Shown: positions 20,331 to 29,487 of the stretch, one piece after another
How positions within the stretch are numbered: position 1 is the first letter of the stretch
How the letters are laid out: each line of letters starts with the position of its first letter
NCBI RefSeq assembly: GCF_001719615.1
Contig: NZ_MDVX01000008.1
Coordinates: 62,001 to 126,000 of the forward strand
Direction of reading: 5' to 3'
Length of the DNA stretch: 64,000 nucleotides
DNA from: Neptunicoccus sediminis
GTDB taxonomy: Bacteria; Pseudomonadota; Alphaproteobacteria; Rhodobacterales; Rhodobacteraceae
Made by a program: the position numbers and the translations under genes
The notes under the pieces: model-generated
The model's database searches: none
What the model was told of the DNA's origin: nothing
What the model saw: the letters and a program-made list of their open reading frames with translations, nothing else

Positions 20331-21667
20331 CACGCGCTCGCTTTCAGGGCTTTGATGTGCTTGTTGACGGCCCCGCGATAGGTGGCTTTATCCACGTAAT
20401 AAGCCATGCGCGGCAGGTCGATGTAGTTCATCCCGCCGGTGGCCCGCTCAAACCCTTTGGCTTTCTTCTGCTGAAGGGCTTTGGCCTCGGTGCTGCCCTT
20501 TGCCAGCCCTGCGATGTAGCGGGCGATCATTTCGGCCTGCTCATGGCGGCCCTGCCAGCCCAACCCCGAGGCTTCGACCATGCCAAGCACGAACAGGTCA
20601 TCCCGCTCCGGATGCATCGCGTTGAGGTAAAGATGGGGTGCAGACCCGCGCCAGTTCAGCAAAGCGTGGTCGATAAACGGATAGTGCAGCTTATACCCGG
20701 TCGCGGCGAGGATCATGTCGTATTCGCCCTGCGTGTTGTCCTTGAAATGCACGGTCTTGCCGTCCATCCGGTCTATATCCGCGCGGATTTTGATGTCGCC
20801 GTGGCCTGCGTGGAACAGGATCAGGGAATTGACGATGGGGTGGCTTTCGTAAAGCGCGTAATCGGGTTTGGGAAAGCCGTATTTCTGCGGATCGCCAACG
20901 AACCATTTCAGGATCGCCCCGTCCACCTTGCGTTTCAACCACATGGGCAGTTTGATCATGCCGCCCATCGTGTCTGCCGGTTTGCCAAAGACGTATTTCG
21001 GCACGAAATAATAGCCCCGCCGCATGGACAGTTCGCAGGATTTGCCGTGATGGATCGCATCCACCGCAATATCACAGCCCGAATTGCCTGCCCCCACAAT
21101 CAGCACCCGCTTGCCGGTAAATTGCGTCGGGGCGCGATAGGAGCTGGAGTGGATCATCTCTCCGTCAAAACTCCCGTTAAATTCCGGCATATTGGGTTCG
21201 GACAGGGTTCCGTTTGCGATAAGGACACCGGCAAATTCGCCAGAGTATTCTTCGCCGCCCAGCTCCCAAGTGACGCGCCAGCCCTCCCCGCTGCCGCCGA
21301 GCGGTTCGGCTGCTGTCACGCGGGCGCCAAAGGTGTAGTGGTCGTACAGCCCGAAATGCTGCGCAAAACCGCGAAAATAGTCGCGCAAATCCCGGTGGGA
21401 GGGGTATTCGGCAACCTCCTCTGCCATCGGGTAGTCGACAAATTCCGTCATTGTCTTGGAGGAAATCAGATGCGCCGTGTCATACATGGTCGATAGAGGC
21501 GCATCTATATCCCACAGCCCGCCGACATCCTTGTGTAACTCGAACCCGTGAAAGGCGATGCCCTGTTCCTTCAGGGTTTTCGCCATCGCCAGACCCATTG
21601 GCCCTGCACCAATCAGCGCATAGCTGTCTTTAGTCCCTCTTTGCGCCTCTGGCTTAATACTTAGCAT
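20330..21667 (-). CDS. Flavin-containing monooxygenase (FMO/BVMO type)
   Basis: A 445-residue flavoprotein monooxygenase. The FAD motif is GAGPMGLAMA near residue 18 and the NADPH motif is VGAGNSGCDIA. Between them lies a form of the FMO fingerprint F-x-G-x3-H-x3-(F/Y), seen in FDGEMIHSSSYR. Of two close ATGs, 21667 has GGGGAG nine bases upstream; 21676 has it abutting and is poorer. It leads a four-gene minus-strand operon and diverges from a TetR regulator only 78 bases away. The substrate may be a ketone, amine or sulfide; it does not look like the trimethylamine enzyme Tmm, from memory. Confidence 0.85.
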   Translation of the reverse strand: MLSIKPEAQRGTKDSYALIGAGPMGLAMAKTLKEQGIAFHGFELHKDVGGLWDIDAPLSTMYDTAHLISSKTMTEFVDYPMAEEVAEYPSHRDLRDYFRGFAQHFGLYDHYTFGARVTAAEPLGGSGEGWRVTWELGGEEYSGEFAGVLIANGTLSEPNMPEFNGSFDGEMIHSSSYRAPTQFTGKRVLIVGAGNSGCDIAVDAIHHGKSCELSMRRGYYFVPKYVFGKPADTMGGMIKLPMWLKRKVDGAILKWFVGDPQKYGFPKPDYALYESHPIVNSLILFHAGHGDIKIRADIDRMDGKTVHFKDNTQGEYDMILAATGYKLHYPFIDHALLNWRGSAPHLYLNAMHPERDDLFVLGMVEASGLGWQGRHEQAEMIARYIAGLAKGSTEAKALQQKKAKGFERATGGMNYIDLPRMAYYVDKATYRGAVNKHIKALKASA

Positions 21668-21745
21668 CAAACACATCTCCCCGATCCCGAATAACATTGA
21701 ACAATCGTTCAAAATAAGGCAAGGTAATTCTTGAGAGGTATCGAA

Positions 21746-22414
21746 GTGGATGAAACCAAACGAAAAAGAGCGCCGTCGAAACGGTCGCTGCAAACCCGCC
21801 AGCGGATATTTGACAGTGCAGAGCGCCTGTTCGCAGAGCGAGGATTCGACGGGGCGTCCATTCGCGACATCGCAGCAGAGGCCGGTGTACAGACGGCACT
21901 TGTGAACCATCACGGCGGCGCCAAGGCGGATTTCTTTGCCGCAATCGTCGCCCGCCGTGCAGAGCCTTTGGCGCAGAAACGGCTGGCGGAACTGACCCGC
22001 ATCCGGCCAGACTTGCCCGACTTGCCCCCGCGCGATGCGGTGCTGGCGGTTCTGAACGCCTTTATTGATCCGTTTCTGGACCTAGCCCGCGGGGATGAGG
22101 GGTGGCGTAATTACGCCCGTCTTGTGGCGCAAGTGTCATCGGATCAACGCTGGGCGGCACTGGCAGCGCAGTACTTCGACCCGACAGCACAGCAGTTCCT
22201 TGCCGTCTTAACCCGCCGGTTCCCCGCAGCCCCGCCCGAAGCACTGGCGCAGGGGTTTGTATTTACCATTTCTGCGGTGTTGGGTCTTGTGACCTCGCGC
22301 TGGCGGATTTCTGCGCTGGCAGACACCGGCCCGACCCAAGAGGATCAGGCACTGACCGACGGGTTATACGATTTCGCCACTGCAGGGTTCATTGCCCTTC
22401 TCGAACAGAAATAA
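21746..22414 (+). CDS. TetR-family transcriptional regulator
   Basis: A 222-residue TetR-type repressor. The helix-turn-helix region is RIFDSAERLFAERGFDGASI, then RDIAAEAGVQTALVNHHGGA (residues ~20-60). The C-terminal ligand domain has the aromatic and hydrophobic pattern of the family. I chose the GTG at 21746, with AGAGG seven bases upstream; a TTG at 21731 has no such site. It is divergent from the monooxygenase operon, which it probably represses. In the helix-turn-helix, NHHGGAKADFF replaces the usual YYHFGSKEGLF, so DNA recognition may be slightly unusual. Confidence 0.88.
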   Translation: MDETKRKRAPSKRSLQTRQRIFDSAERLFAERGFDGASIRDIAAEAGVQTALVNHHGGAKADFFAAIVARRAEPLAQKRLAELTRIRPDLPDLPPRDAVLAVLNAFIDPFLDLARGDEGWRNYARLVAQVSSDQRWAALAAQYFDPTAQQFLAVLTRRFPAAPPEALAQGFVFTISAVLGLVTSRWRISALADTGPTQEDQALTDGLYDFATAGFIALLEQK

Positions 22415-22429
22415 CCCGTGCCTGTCGCG

Positions 22430-23320
22430 CTATCTTTTTTGATCCATGATCCGTTGCAACAACTCTGTTGCCTCCTGCCCTTTCAGGCTTTGCTGCCAGA
22501 TCCGCTCTGCCACCGACTGATGCAGTTTCACCGCTTCCTCGGCTGCGGTGATCGTCGCCACCCCGATGCGCACATTGGCCGAAGCGCCCAGCCGGAACGG
22601 GCTCGTCGCTACTTGTGCGCTGGTGCCTTTGCGCAGGATCTGGAAGATCGTGCTGGGCATGGAATCCTGAACAATACCGATCTGCATTCCGATGGGCTGT
22701 TCTTCGATCAGGGACTGGATATTTGCGATTTCCGCACGGGCCAGCCCATAGCGTTCGGCGGGCACCGGCGCCGCGCCGTGAAGATTCCCGACAAAGCCCG
22801 ACGCAAGGAACTGCTCCAGTTCCGAGGCTGACAGCAACGCGATCAGGTTCGGTTTGCGTTCGCGGAACTGTTTTTTGCGCTGCAGCAAAGTCTCGGTCAG
22901 TTGCGCGATAGAGGATTCCAGTCCGTCGCGGTTTGCAGCATTCTCCGGCACGCTTTCGCGCAGGACCTGTGGCAGCATGTCGTCATAGGCATCCGTGGTC
23001 AGCAAATAGGGTACCGGCCCGAACAGCACGGTAATCTGGTCCGCCTCGGATTCAATCTGGCGCAACCGTTCAAAGAACGTCACGGCAGAGGGGATATTCT
23101 CGGACCCGACCCCGAAAAGAGAGGCAAGCGAAACATCCAGCAGATCGGCAATCTTGCCCAGCGCATCGACGCGGATCGGCTGGCCGGATTCATACCTGTA
23201 AATCGCCGCACGAGAGATACCAGTGGCGCTCGCAACCTCCTCTGGCGTAAGTCCGGCACCCAGTCTATAGGACTTCAACCGTCTGCCAATGTCAGAAATC
23301 ATTTGGTATTGAGATGTCAT
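22430..23320 (-). CDS. XRE-family transcriptional regulator with large C-terminal domain
   Basis: A 296-residue regulator. A Cro/CI-type helix-turn-helix at residues ~10-65 includes LTPEEVASATGISRAAIYRYE. The remaining ~230 residues form an uncharacterised sensor-like region with no recognised catalytic motif. It is divergent from the DctPQM-pyr operon, and the shared gap carries an 18-bp perfect palindrome that suits a dimeric XRE protein. Control of the transporter and pyrimidine genes, perhaps in response to an imported pyrimidine, is the best inference. Confidence 0.87.
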   Translation of the reverse strand: MTSQYQMISDIGRRLKSYRLGAGLTPEEVASATGISRAAIYRYESGQPIRVDALGKIADLLDVSLASLFGVGSENIPSAVTFFERLRQIESEADQITVLFGPVPYLLTTDAYDDMLPQVLRESVPENAANRDGLESSIAQLTETLLQRKKQFRERKPNLIALLSASELEQFLASGFVGNLHGAAPVPAERYGLARAEIANIQSLIEEQPIGMQIGIVQDSMPSTIFQILRKGTSAQVATSPFRLGASANVRIGVATITAAEEAVKLHQSVAERIWQQSLKGQEATELLQRIMDQKR

Positions 23321-23394
23321 GTTCTGGGCTTTTCCACGCTAGGTTCATCGGGTTTAGTCCAGATTTTACCATCTGTGTAGACAAATCTTAGATT

Positions 23395-23412
23395 ATTCTC
23401 AAATTTGAGAAT
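23395..23412. promoter_or_regulatory. 18-bp perfect palindrome, likely XRE operator
   Basis: ATTCTCAAATTTGAGAAT lies midway between the XRE start (23320) and the dctP start (23472). Flanking GACAA and TTGTC add outer symmetry. TTGACT at 23417-23422 could serve as a -35 element for dctP, which would place the operator directly upstream of, or overlapping, the promoter. Confidence 0.6.
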
Positions 23413-23471
23413 TGTCTTGACTTTGATACATTGCTGCGGTCCTTTAGCAACGATTAACAGTGGAGAACACA

Positions 23472-24485
23472 ATGACGTTGAAACCGAATTTCACCCGCCG
23501 CGCTTTGGGGGCGCTTGCACTGGGGGCGCTGGCGCTCTCTGCCGCGCCTGTCGCTGCGCAAGATTTCACCGCACGGATCGGCCATCTGGAATCAACCCAG
23601 CAAAGCCGCCATGTGCATCTGGAAAAAGTTGCTGAACTGGTTAAGGAACGCACCAACGGTGCCGTTGAATTCCAGATTTTCCCGCAGGCCCAACTGGGCA
23701 ACCAGCGCCAGATGACCGAAGGCGTGCAGCTTGGCACGCTGGAAGCAACCGTGGCGCCCGCTGCGTTTCTTGGCGGGTTTAACCCTGCCGTTTCCGTTCT
23801 GGACATCCCCTATCTGATGCCCGCTGATCCGGCCGCAGCCCAAGCCCTGCGCGAAGGCCCGTTCGGGGATGCGCTGCTTGCGTCTTTTGACAAACGGGGT
23901 GTTGTGGGTGTGGCCTGGTGGCCCAACGGCATGAAGAACTTTACCTCCAACGCGCCTCTGGATGACATCGCGGCCTTTGCCGACCAGAAATTCCGCGTCA
24001 TGGACTCCAACATCCTGATCGAACAGTTCAACGCCCTTGGCGCCTCTGCCATCGCGCTACCCTTTGGAGAGCTGTACACATCCTTGCAAACCGGCGTTGT
24101 GGACGGGCAGGAAAACCCGCTCGACACCATCCAGCGCATGAAATTCTTTGAGGTTCAGGACTACCTTGTCGTGTCCGAACACGGCGCGATGGAAGACATG
24201 GTACTGTTCAACCCGATGTGGTGGAACAGCCTGCCGGATGAATACAAAACCGTCATCAAGGACACGTTCAACGAAGTCGTCCCTGCCCTGACCGAACACA
24301 AAGCCGCCGCTGTTGCCGACGCGCTGAAAGTGATCGGTGAAAGCGACATCAACATCCGCGAAGCCTCGGCTGAAGAGCGCACAGCCTTTGCCGAAAAAAT
24401 GACACCGCCGGCCACTGCCGCCTATATCAAGCGCGCAGGCGATGAGGGCGAAGCCCTGATCGAAATCTACAACGCCAACAAGTAA
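23472..24485 (+). CDS. TRAP transporter binding protein, DctP family
   Basis: A 337-residue periplasmic binding protein. The signal peptide MTLKPNFTRRALGALALGA has an arginine pair before the hydrophobic core and a cleavage site near VAAQD. The mature part shows the DctP pattern FPQAQLGNQRQMTEGVQLGT, and the arginine of KFRVMDS is the family's carboxylate-contacting arginine region. I chose the ATG at 23472, with GGAG six bases upstream; a GTG at 23460 is in frame but less well placed. It is the first gene of an eight-gene operon ending in pyrE and a small unknown, so the ligand is probably an acidic pyrimidine or ureido acid. Confidence 0.9.
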   Translation: MTLKPNFTRRALGALALGALALSAAPVAAQDFTARIGHLESTQQSRHVHLEKVAELVKERTNGAVEFQIFPQAQLGNQRQMTEGVQLGTLEATVAPAAFLGGFNPAVSVLDIPYLMPADPAAAQALREGPFGDALLASFDKRGVVGVAWWPNGMKNFTSNAPLDDIAAFADQKFRVMDSNILIEQFNALGASAIALPFGELYTSLQTGVVDGQENPLDTIQRMKFFEVQDYLVVSEHGAMEDMVLFNPMWWNSLPDEYKTVIKDTFNEVVPALTEHKAAAVADALKVIGESDINIREASAEERTAFAEKMTPPATAAYIKRAGDEGEALIEIYNANK

Positions 24486-24506
24486 GCGTTGATACAACAC
24501 TGCTGG

Positions 24507-24525
24507 GGCCCGTTTTTGGCGGGCC
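24507..24525 (+). other. Stem-loop between dctP and dctQ
   Basis: GGCCCG and CGGGCC form a 6-bp stem around the loop TTTTTGG in the 96-base gap after the binding-protein gene. It is a probable mRNA-stabilising or attenuating stem, like those after the other two binding-protein genes in the window. Confidence 0.5.
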
Positions 24526-24581
24526 TCACCACGGCGCAACGCCCCTGATCCGCCTTGCCGGTTGCAGCCAGAGGACCGAAT

Positions 24582-25094
24582 TTGAAAATCCTAAACCTAC
24601 TCAGACTTGTCGAAAGAACGTTCCTTGTCAGTGTCTTTCTCGCCATGGTCATTCTGTTTTTCGGCAATGTCATCGCGCGGGAGATCGGCGGCACCTTTGC
24701 CAGCCGCTTTGCATGGATCGAAGAGGCCGTGCGTTTCATGAATGTCTTTCTGGTCTTTATCGCCCTTGGCCTGACCCTTGAAAAAGGCCGCCACGTGGGA
24801 ATCGATATCCTGCGCAACAAACTGTCCGGCAAGCCCCGCTATCTTCTGTTGAAACTGATCGACGGAGTCGGGTTCTTCTTTGCCATTTACCTTGCATGGC
24901 TTGGCATGAGCCTTGTGGAATTTGTCCTGATGACCGGCCAGCGCAGCCCGACGCTGAACATCCCCATCGGCTGGATCTATATGGCGCCGGTGACGGGGTT
25001 CGGCCTGTTGGCCTTGCGCTTTGCCCTGTCCTTTTTCGGCGTCATCGACCGCTTTTCCGAAAACCAGCATGTAATCGAAGGAGATGACGCATGA
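24582..25094 (+). CDS. TRAP transporter small permease, DctQ family
   Basis: A four-helix membrane protein of 170 residues. Motifs typical of DctQ include FGNVIAREIGG, FAWIEEAVRFMNVFLVFIALG and KGRHVGIDIL. The start is taken as TTG at 24582, with GAGG seven bases upstream; no suitable ATG exists before the first helix. A TTG at 24555 would extend it without a ribosome site. The stop overlaps the start of the large permease, as is standard in TRAP operons. Confidence 0.87.
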   Translation: MKILNLLRLVERTFLVSVFLAMVILFFGNVIAREIGGTFASRFAWIEEAVRFMNVFLVFIALGLTLEKGRHVGIDILRNKLSGKPRYLLLKLIDGVGFFFAIYLAWLGMSLVEFVLMTGQRSPTLNIPIGWIYMAPVTGFGLLALRFALSFFGVIDRFSENQHVIEGDDA

Positions 25095-26371
25095 TCCTGA
25101 TTGTTGTCGCGCTCGCCGTTGTTCTTCTGGTGCTTGGCTTTGAGATGTTTCTGGTGCTGGGCGTTCCTGCCCTTGCCACCAAGGAACTGTTCTATGGCAA
25201 CCTGCCTGATCCCGCAGTTGTGCAGAAAATATTCGGCGGCGTGGACCATTCTACCCTGCTGGCGATCCCCTTCTTTATCTTTGCCGCACATCTGATGGGA
25301 TCGGGCCAGATTGCCCGCAACCTGACCGGATTTGTGCGCGCCATGATCGGCCATACCCGTGGCGGCATGGGGCACACGGTGATCGGCGGGTCTATGGCTT
25401 TCGGATCGGTCTCCGGCTCTGCCCCTGCGACGGTGGCGGCTATGGGCAAGATGGTCTACCCCGAAATGCGCAAGAACGGGTTTTCCGAAAAATTCAGCCT
25501 TGGCCTTTTAGTGGCCAGTGCGGAAACCGCCCTGCTGATCCCGCCCTCCATCACCTTTATCATTTACGGCTGGATGACCGGCACCTCTATTGCGCGGCTG
25601 TTCGCGGGTGGTCTGGCTGTGGGTATTTTTCTGGGACTGGCCTTTGCTGTCATGGTCTGGATCGAGGCCAAACGCAAAGGGATTGAGGCCGATGCAAAAT
25701 CCTCTTGGGGGCAACGGTATCAGGCGCTGAAGGATTCAGCCTGGGCACTGGGGATGCCGGTGATAATCCTTGGCGGCATCTATTCCGGCACGATCACCCC
25801 GACCGAGGCCGCTGCCGTCAGCGTGGTCTACGCGATCTTTGTGGAAATGGTCATCTACCGGAATTTCGGCTTCAAAGACCTGTTCCGCATTACCGAACAA
25901 AGCGCGATTTCCACCTGCGTGATCTTTATCCTTCTGGCGATGGGCGGGCTGATCTCCTTTTACGTAACACTGGCGCAGGTGCCGACCCAGATCACCGATT
26001 TCCTGACCGCGATTGATGCAGGACCGATCCAATTCCTGCTGGCCGTTAATATCTGTTTCCTGATTGCGGGGATGTTCATCGACCCGAACTCTGCCCTGTT
26101 GATCCTTGTGCCACCGCTGTTTCCGGTGGCCACGGCGCTTGGGGTTGATCCGGTGCATTTCGGAATGATCGTCACGCTGAACATCAGTCTGGGCATGATC
26201 ACCCCGCCCTTTGGTCTGGATATATTTGTGGCCTCCTCCACCCTGCAAAAACCGGTACTCAACATCATCAAAGGGGTCTGGCCGTTCGTCTTTGTCAACA
26301 TCCTCGTGCTGCTGGTGATCACCTACGTACCGCAAATCTCACTTTTCATCCCGAAGCTGCTCTTCGGCTAA
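25091..26371 (+). CDS. TRAP transporter large permease, DctM family
   Basis: A 426-residue permease with about 12 hydrophobic segments. Conserved blocks are SGSAPATVAAMGKMVYPEM (residues ~100-120), LLIPPSITFIIYG and IDPNSALLILVPPLFPVATALGVDPVHFG near 335-360, then ITPPFGLDIFVAS. It forms the ion-coupled transport unit with DctQ and is fed by DctP. The ATG overlaps the dctQ stop. PyrK starts 12 bases downstream. Confidence 0.92.
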   Translation: MILIVVALAVVLLVLGFEMFLVLGVPALATKELFYGNLPDPAVVQKIFGGVDHSTLLAIPFFIFAAHLMGSGQIARNLTGFVRAMIGHTRGGMGHTVIGGSMAFGSVSGSAPATVAAMGKMVYPEMRKNGFSEKFSLGLLVASAETALLIPPSITFIIYGWMTGTSIARLFAGGLAVGIFLGLAFAVMVWIEAKRKGIEADAKSSWGQRYQALKDSAWALGMPVIILGGIYSGTITPTEAAAVSVVYAIFVEMVIYRNFGFKDLFRITEQSAISTCVIFILLAMGGLISFYVTLAQVPTQITDFLTAIDAGPIQFLLAVNICFLIAGMFIDPNSALLILVPPLFPVATALGVDPVHFGMIVTLNISLGMITPPFGLDIFVASSTLQKPVLNIIKGVWPFVFVNILVLLVITYVPQISLFIPKLLFG

Positions 26372-26383
26372 GAAAGGCAAAAC

Positions 26384-27229
26384 ATGTCACTGATACAAAG
26401 GCATACCGCCGGAGAGGTTTCTCCGGCGAACGGGACAACTCACGAAGTTGAAACCACTGTAAAGTCGAACACACCCGTGAATGGTGAGTACCGTTTGCTG
26501 ACGCTTGACGCGCCGCAGTCCGTGCTGGATTGCCAGCCGGGGCAGTTCTTTCACATCCTCTGCCCTGTCACCACAACCGAGCAACCCTACCTGCGCCGCC
26601 CGATGAGCATTTACGGCTATTCCGCTGAAAAGGGCGAATTGCAGTTCCTTTATAAAGTCACCGGCGAAGGCACGCGGGCGCTGGCAACACTGGCAAAGGG
26701 CGACAGGCTGAACGTGCTTGGCCCGCTGGGTGTTGGGTTTACCATTCAGGACGACTGGCAGAACCTTTTGCTGCTGGCGCGGGGTGTCGGTCTGGCCACG
26801 CTTGCGCCGCTGGCACAAGAGGCGCAACGCCTGAACCGCAAGCTGGTGGCGATCTGTTCGGCCCGTAACGCCGATGTTCTGATGTCTATCGACCATTTCA
26901 AAAGCCTCGGCGCCGAGGTGATTACTGTCACCGATGCGGACGGCACCTCTGATCTGGAAAACCTGCGCGCGATCATCGAAGGCCGCATTGCGGATCAGGG
27001 CGTGGATGCCATGTACACTTGCGGATCAAACCGGATGCTGAAGTTGCTGCAAGAGATCGGTGCGACCCACAACATCCCCGGTGAAATCGCATTAGAACAG
27101 CAAATGGCCTGCGGGCTTGGCATGTGCCAATGCTGCGTGCGTTCGTTTAACCGCGAGGGCACCATAACACAGGAACGGGTCTGTCGCGAAGGCCCCGTCT
27201 TTGGCATAGAGGAGGCGATGGCATGGTAA
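26384..27229 (+). CDS. pyrK: Dihydroorotate dehydrogenase electron-transfer subunit (PyrK-like)
   Basis: A 281-residue ferredoxin-reductase-like flavoprotein. The FAD-binding RRPMSIYGY block lies near residue 72, the NAD-domain segment LLARGVGLATLAPLA follows, and the C-terminal cysteine cluster CGLGMCQCC...C is the [2Fe-2S] site of class 1B PyrK. In class 1B enzymes it passes electrons between NAD(H) and PyrD. It overlaps the pyrD start by seven bases. In this lineage pyrimidine synthesis normally uses a quinone-linked class 2 PyrD (family knowledge), so this pair looks like an accessory system. Confidence 0.85.
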   Translation: MSLIQRHTAGEVSPANGTTHEVETTVKSNTPVNGEYRLLTLDAPQSVLDCQPGQFFHILCPVTTTEQPYLRRPMSIYGYSAEKGELQFLYKVTGEGTRALATLAKGDRLNVLGPLGVGFTIQDDWQNLLLLARGVGLATLAPLAQEAQRLNRKLVAICSARNADVLMSIDHFKSLGAEVITVTDADGTSDLENLRAIIEGRIADQGVDAMYTCGSNRMLKLLQEIGATHNIPGEIALEQQMACGLGMCQCCVRSFNREGTITQERVCREGPVFGIEEAMAW

Positions 27230-28167
27230 ACCTTAGCACCAAAATCGGCAGCCTGACGCTGGCCAATCCGATCATGCCTGCCTCTGGCACGTTTTCCGAA
27301 GACCTGTCCGAAGTGCTGGACCTGCACCAGTTGGGCGCCCATGTGACCAAGACGATCACCGCGGAAAAGCGGGGCGGCAATCCCACGCCCCGTGTTTGCG
27401 AAGTGCGCGGCTCCATGCTGAATTCCATCGGCATTCCATCCAAAGGCGTGCAGCATTTCATCGACAATACGATCCCGTTTTACAACGCCTATGACGTGCC
27501 ACTGGTCGTCAGTATTTCGGCCAATTCTGCCGATGAATTTGCCCGCATCTGCGAGCAGGTTTCTGTACCCGGTGTCGCCGCGATTGAAGTAAATATCTCC
27601 TGCCCCAACATCGAAGAGGACGGCAAGGCCTTTGCCATGCGCCCCTCGACCACCACTGCCGTGATGGAAAAGCTGCGCAGCGCCTCTGACCTGCCGCTTT
27701 GGGCCAAGCTTAGCCCCAACACAGGCGAAACCATAGAGGTCGCCCTTGCCGCAGAAGAGGCAGGCGCCGACGCGCTGGTGGTGGCCAATACACTGCTGTC
27801 TATGGCGATTGACATTCATACCCGCAAACCGAAACTCGGCAATCTGATGGGCGGTCTGTCCGGCCCGTCCCTGAAACCGATTGCCCTGCGCATGGCCTAT
27901 CAATGTGCCAAATCGGTCCAGATTCCAGTGATCGGCTGCGGTGGCATTTCCACGGTCGAAGACATCGTGGAATACCTGATTGCAGGGGCCACGGCGGTTC
28001 AGGTCGGAACCGCAACCTTTATCAATCCCAACATTATGGTGACTCTGCTCGGGCAGTTGGAAACCTATCTGGAAACCCGGAATATCGCCAACCTCAGCGA
28101 TCTGGTCGGCTCGGTTCGCGATGAAGATGCCGCCGATGCTGTCGTCTTCATGGAGACCGCCCCATGA
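27223..28167 (+). CDS. pyrD: Dihydroorotate dehydrogenase, class 1B catalytic subunit
   Basis: A 314-residue FMN TIM-barrel enzyme. The class 1 catalytic cysteine is C127 in VNISCPNIEE; class 2 enzymes use serine here. Other family blocks are NPIMPASGTFSEDL, KLSPNTGET and GLSGPSLKPIALRM. It starts inside the end of pyrK, so the two are expected at 1:1. It interconverts dihydroorotate and orotate with NAD through PyrK. Coupling to a transporter and an amidohydrolase raises the possibility that it runs in the reductive, catabolic direction, as in orotate-fermenting clostridia; this is inference. Confidence 0.88.
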   Translation: MVNLSTKIGSLTLANPIMPASGTFSEDLSEVLDLHQLGAHVTKTITAEKRGGNPTPRVCEVRGSMLNSIGIPSKGVQHFIDNTIPFYNAYDVPLVVSISANSADEFARICEQVSVPGVAAIEVNISCPNIEEDGKAFAMRPSTTTAVMEKLRSASDLPLWAKLSPNTGETIEVALAAEEAGADALVVANTLLSMAIDIHTRKPKLGNLMGGLSGPSLKPIALRMAYQCAKSVQIPVIGCGGISTVEDIVEYLIAGATAVQVGTATFINPNIMVTLLGQLETYLETRNIANLSDLVGSVRDEDAADAVVFMETAP

Positions 28168-29444
28168 CCACCGCTCCGTTCACTGTTGACCCGCAGGAGT
28201 TGCGTCTTGCCACGCAATGGTTCAACGACATCTACAACATGAGCCGCGACCGCCTTGGCGTATCCCGTCCGGCCTATTCCGCCAAAGAGACCGAGGTTCT
28301 GGAATTTCTGGCGGATCTCTGCCGCGCAGAAGGGCTGTTTGTGGAAACCGATGCGGGGCAGAACCTGCTGATTTCCCTACCGGAAGACGCAGATGCGGAA
28401 CGGTTTGTGATTGTCGGCTCCCATGTGGACTCTGTGCCGATGGGCGGCAATTACGACGGGATGGCGGGCGTTCTGGCTGGTCTGATGTGCCTGTTCCGCG
28501 CCCGCAAAACCGGCACCCGTTTTGCCCGCCCTGTAAAGGTTCTGGCCATGCGGGGTGAGGAAAGCGCGTGGTTCGGCCCCTGCTACATCGCCTCCAAAGC
28601 GCTGATGGGCACCTTGAACGGCGACGAACTGGCCTCCGCCCACAAAGGCGACGGGCGCAGCCTGTCGGACCATATGGCGGATGTCGGAATTGACATGACG
28701 CGGGTTGCAGCGGGACAACCGCTCATGGATAAATCCGACATTCTCGAATACATCGAACTGCACATTGAACAGGGCCCGCTGCTGATCGGCAAGGACCAAC
28801 CTGCGGCGGTTGTATCGGGCATTCGCGGTAATTTCCGGCACAAACAGGTGCGCTGTATCGGGGAGGCAGGCCATTCCGGCGCCGTGCCTCGCGCCTTTCG
28901 CAAAGACCCTGTGCTGGCGATGGCCGACCTGCTGCACCGACTGGATGAAAGCTGGCTGACCATCGTGCAAAAGGGCGACGATCTGGTGCTGACCTCTGGC
29001 GTGGTCGGGACCGATCCCGAACGTCACGCCATGTCGCGCATTGCCGATGAAATCCGCTTCTCGCTCGACATTCGCAGCCAGAACAGCGAAGTGCTTGAAG
29101 CGATGGCAATGCTGCTGCGCGAGGAAATGGACAAGATCGCGGCTGAGCGGGGCGTGACTTTTGACCTTGGGGATGTGAACAACACGCCCCCTGCCCTGAT
29201 GACGCCGGAACTGGTGGCGCAACTGGAACAGGCCATGGGCCGCCTTGGCATGGAACCCACCACGATGGCGTCGGGCGGTGGTCATGATGCGGCGGTGTTT
29301 TCCAACGCCGGTGTTCCGGCCGCGATGGTTTTTGTGCGCAACCAGAACGGTTCTCATAATCCGGACGAAGCGATGGAAATCGAGGATTTTCTCGCTGGTG
29401 TCTCGATCATTTATGAGTATCTGGTTAGAACTGCGCCATGTTGA
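28164..29444 (+). CDS. M20-family Zn amidohydrolase (N-carbamoyl-amino-acid hydrolase / allantoate amidohydrolase type)
   Basis: A 426-residue enzyme of the hydantoinase/carbamoylase group. Metal residues are visible as H88 ([11 protein letters not shown]), D98 (NYDG), E132-E133 (MRGEES) and H200 ([10 protein letters not shown]), with a further His in GGGHDAAVF. Members hydrolyse N-carbamoyl-amino acids or ureido compounds to ammonia, CO2 and the amine. Beside pyrK-pyrD the attractive substrate is N-carbamoyl-aspartate (ureidosuccinate). It overlaps the pyrD stop by four bases. A role on allantoate or beta-ureidopropionate is the alternative. Confidence 0.86.
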   Translation: MTTAPFTVDPQELRLATQWFNDIYNMSRDRLGVSRPAYSAKETEVLEFLADLCRAEGLFVETDAGQNLLISLPEDADAERFVIVGSHVDSVPMGGNYDGMAGVLAGLMCLFRARKTGTRFARPVKVLAMRGEESAWFGPCYIASKALMGTLNGDELASAHKGDGRSLSDHMADVGIDMTRVAAGQPLMDKSDILEYIELHIEQGPLLIGKDQPAAVVSGIRGNFRHKQVRCIGEAGHSGAVPRAFRKDPVLAMADLLHRLDESWLTIVQKGDDLVLTSGVVGTDPERHAMSRIADEIRFSLDIRSQNSEVLEAMAMLLREEMDKIAAERGVTFDLGDVNNTPPALMTPELVAQLEQAMGRLGMEPTTMASGGGHDAAVFSNAGVPAAMVFVRNQNGSHNPDEAMEIEDFLAGVSIIYEYLVRTAPC

Positions 29445-29487
29445 AACCGTCTTTCGTCACAGCGCAGACATTTGCAAAGGATCACAG

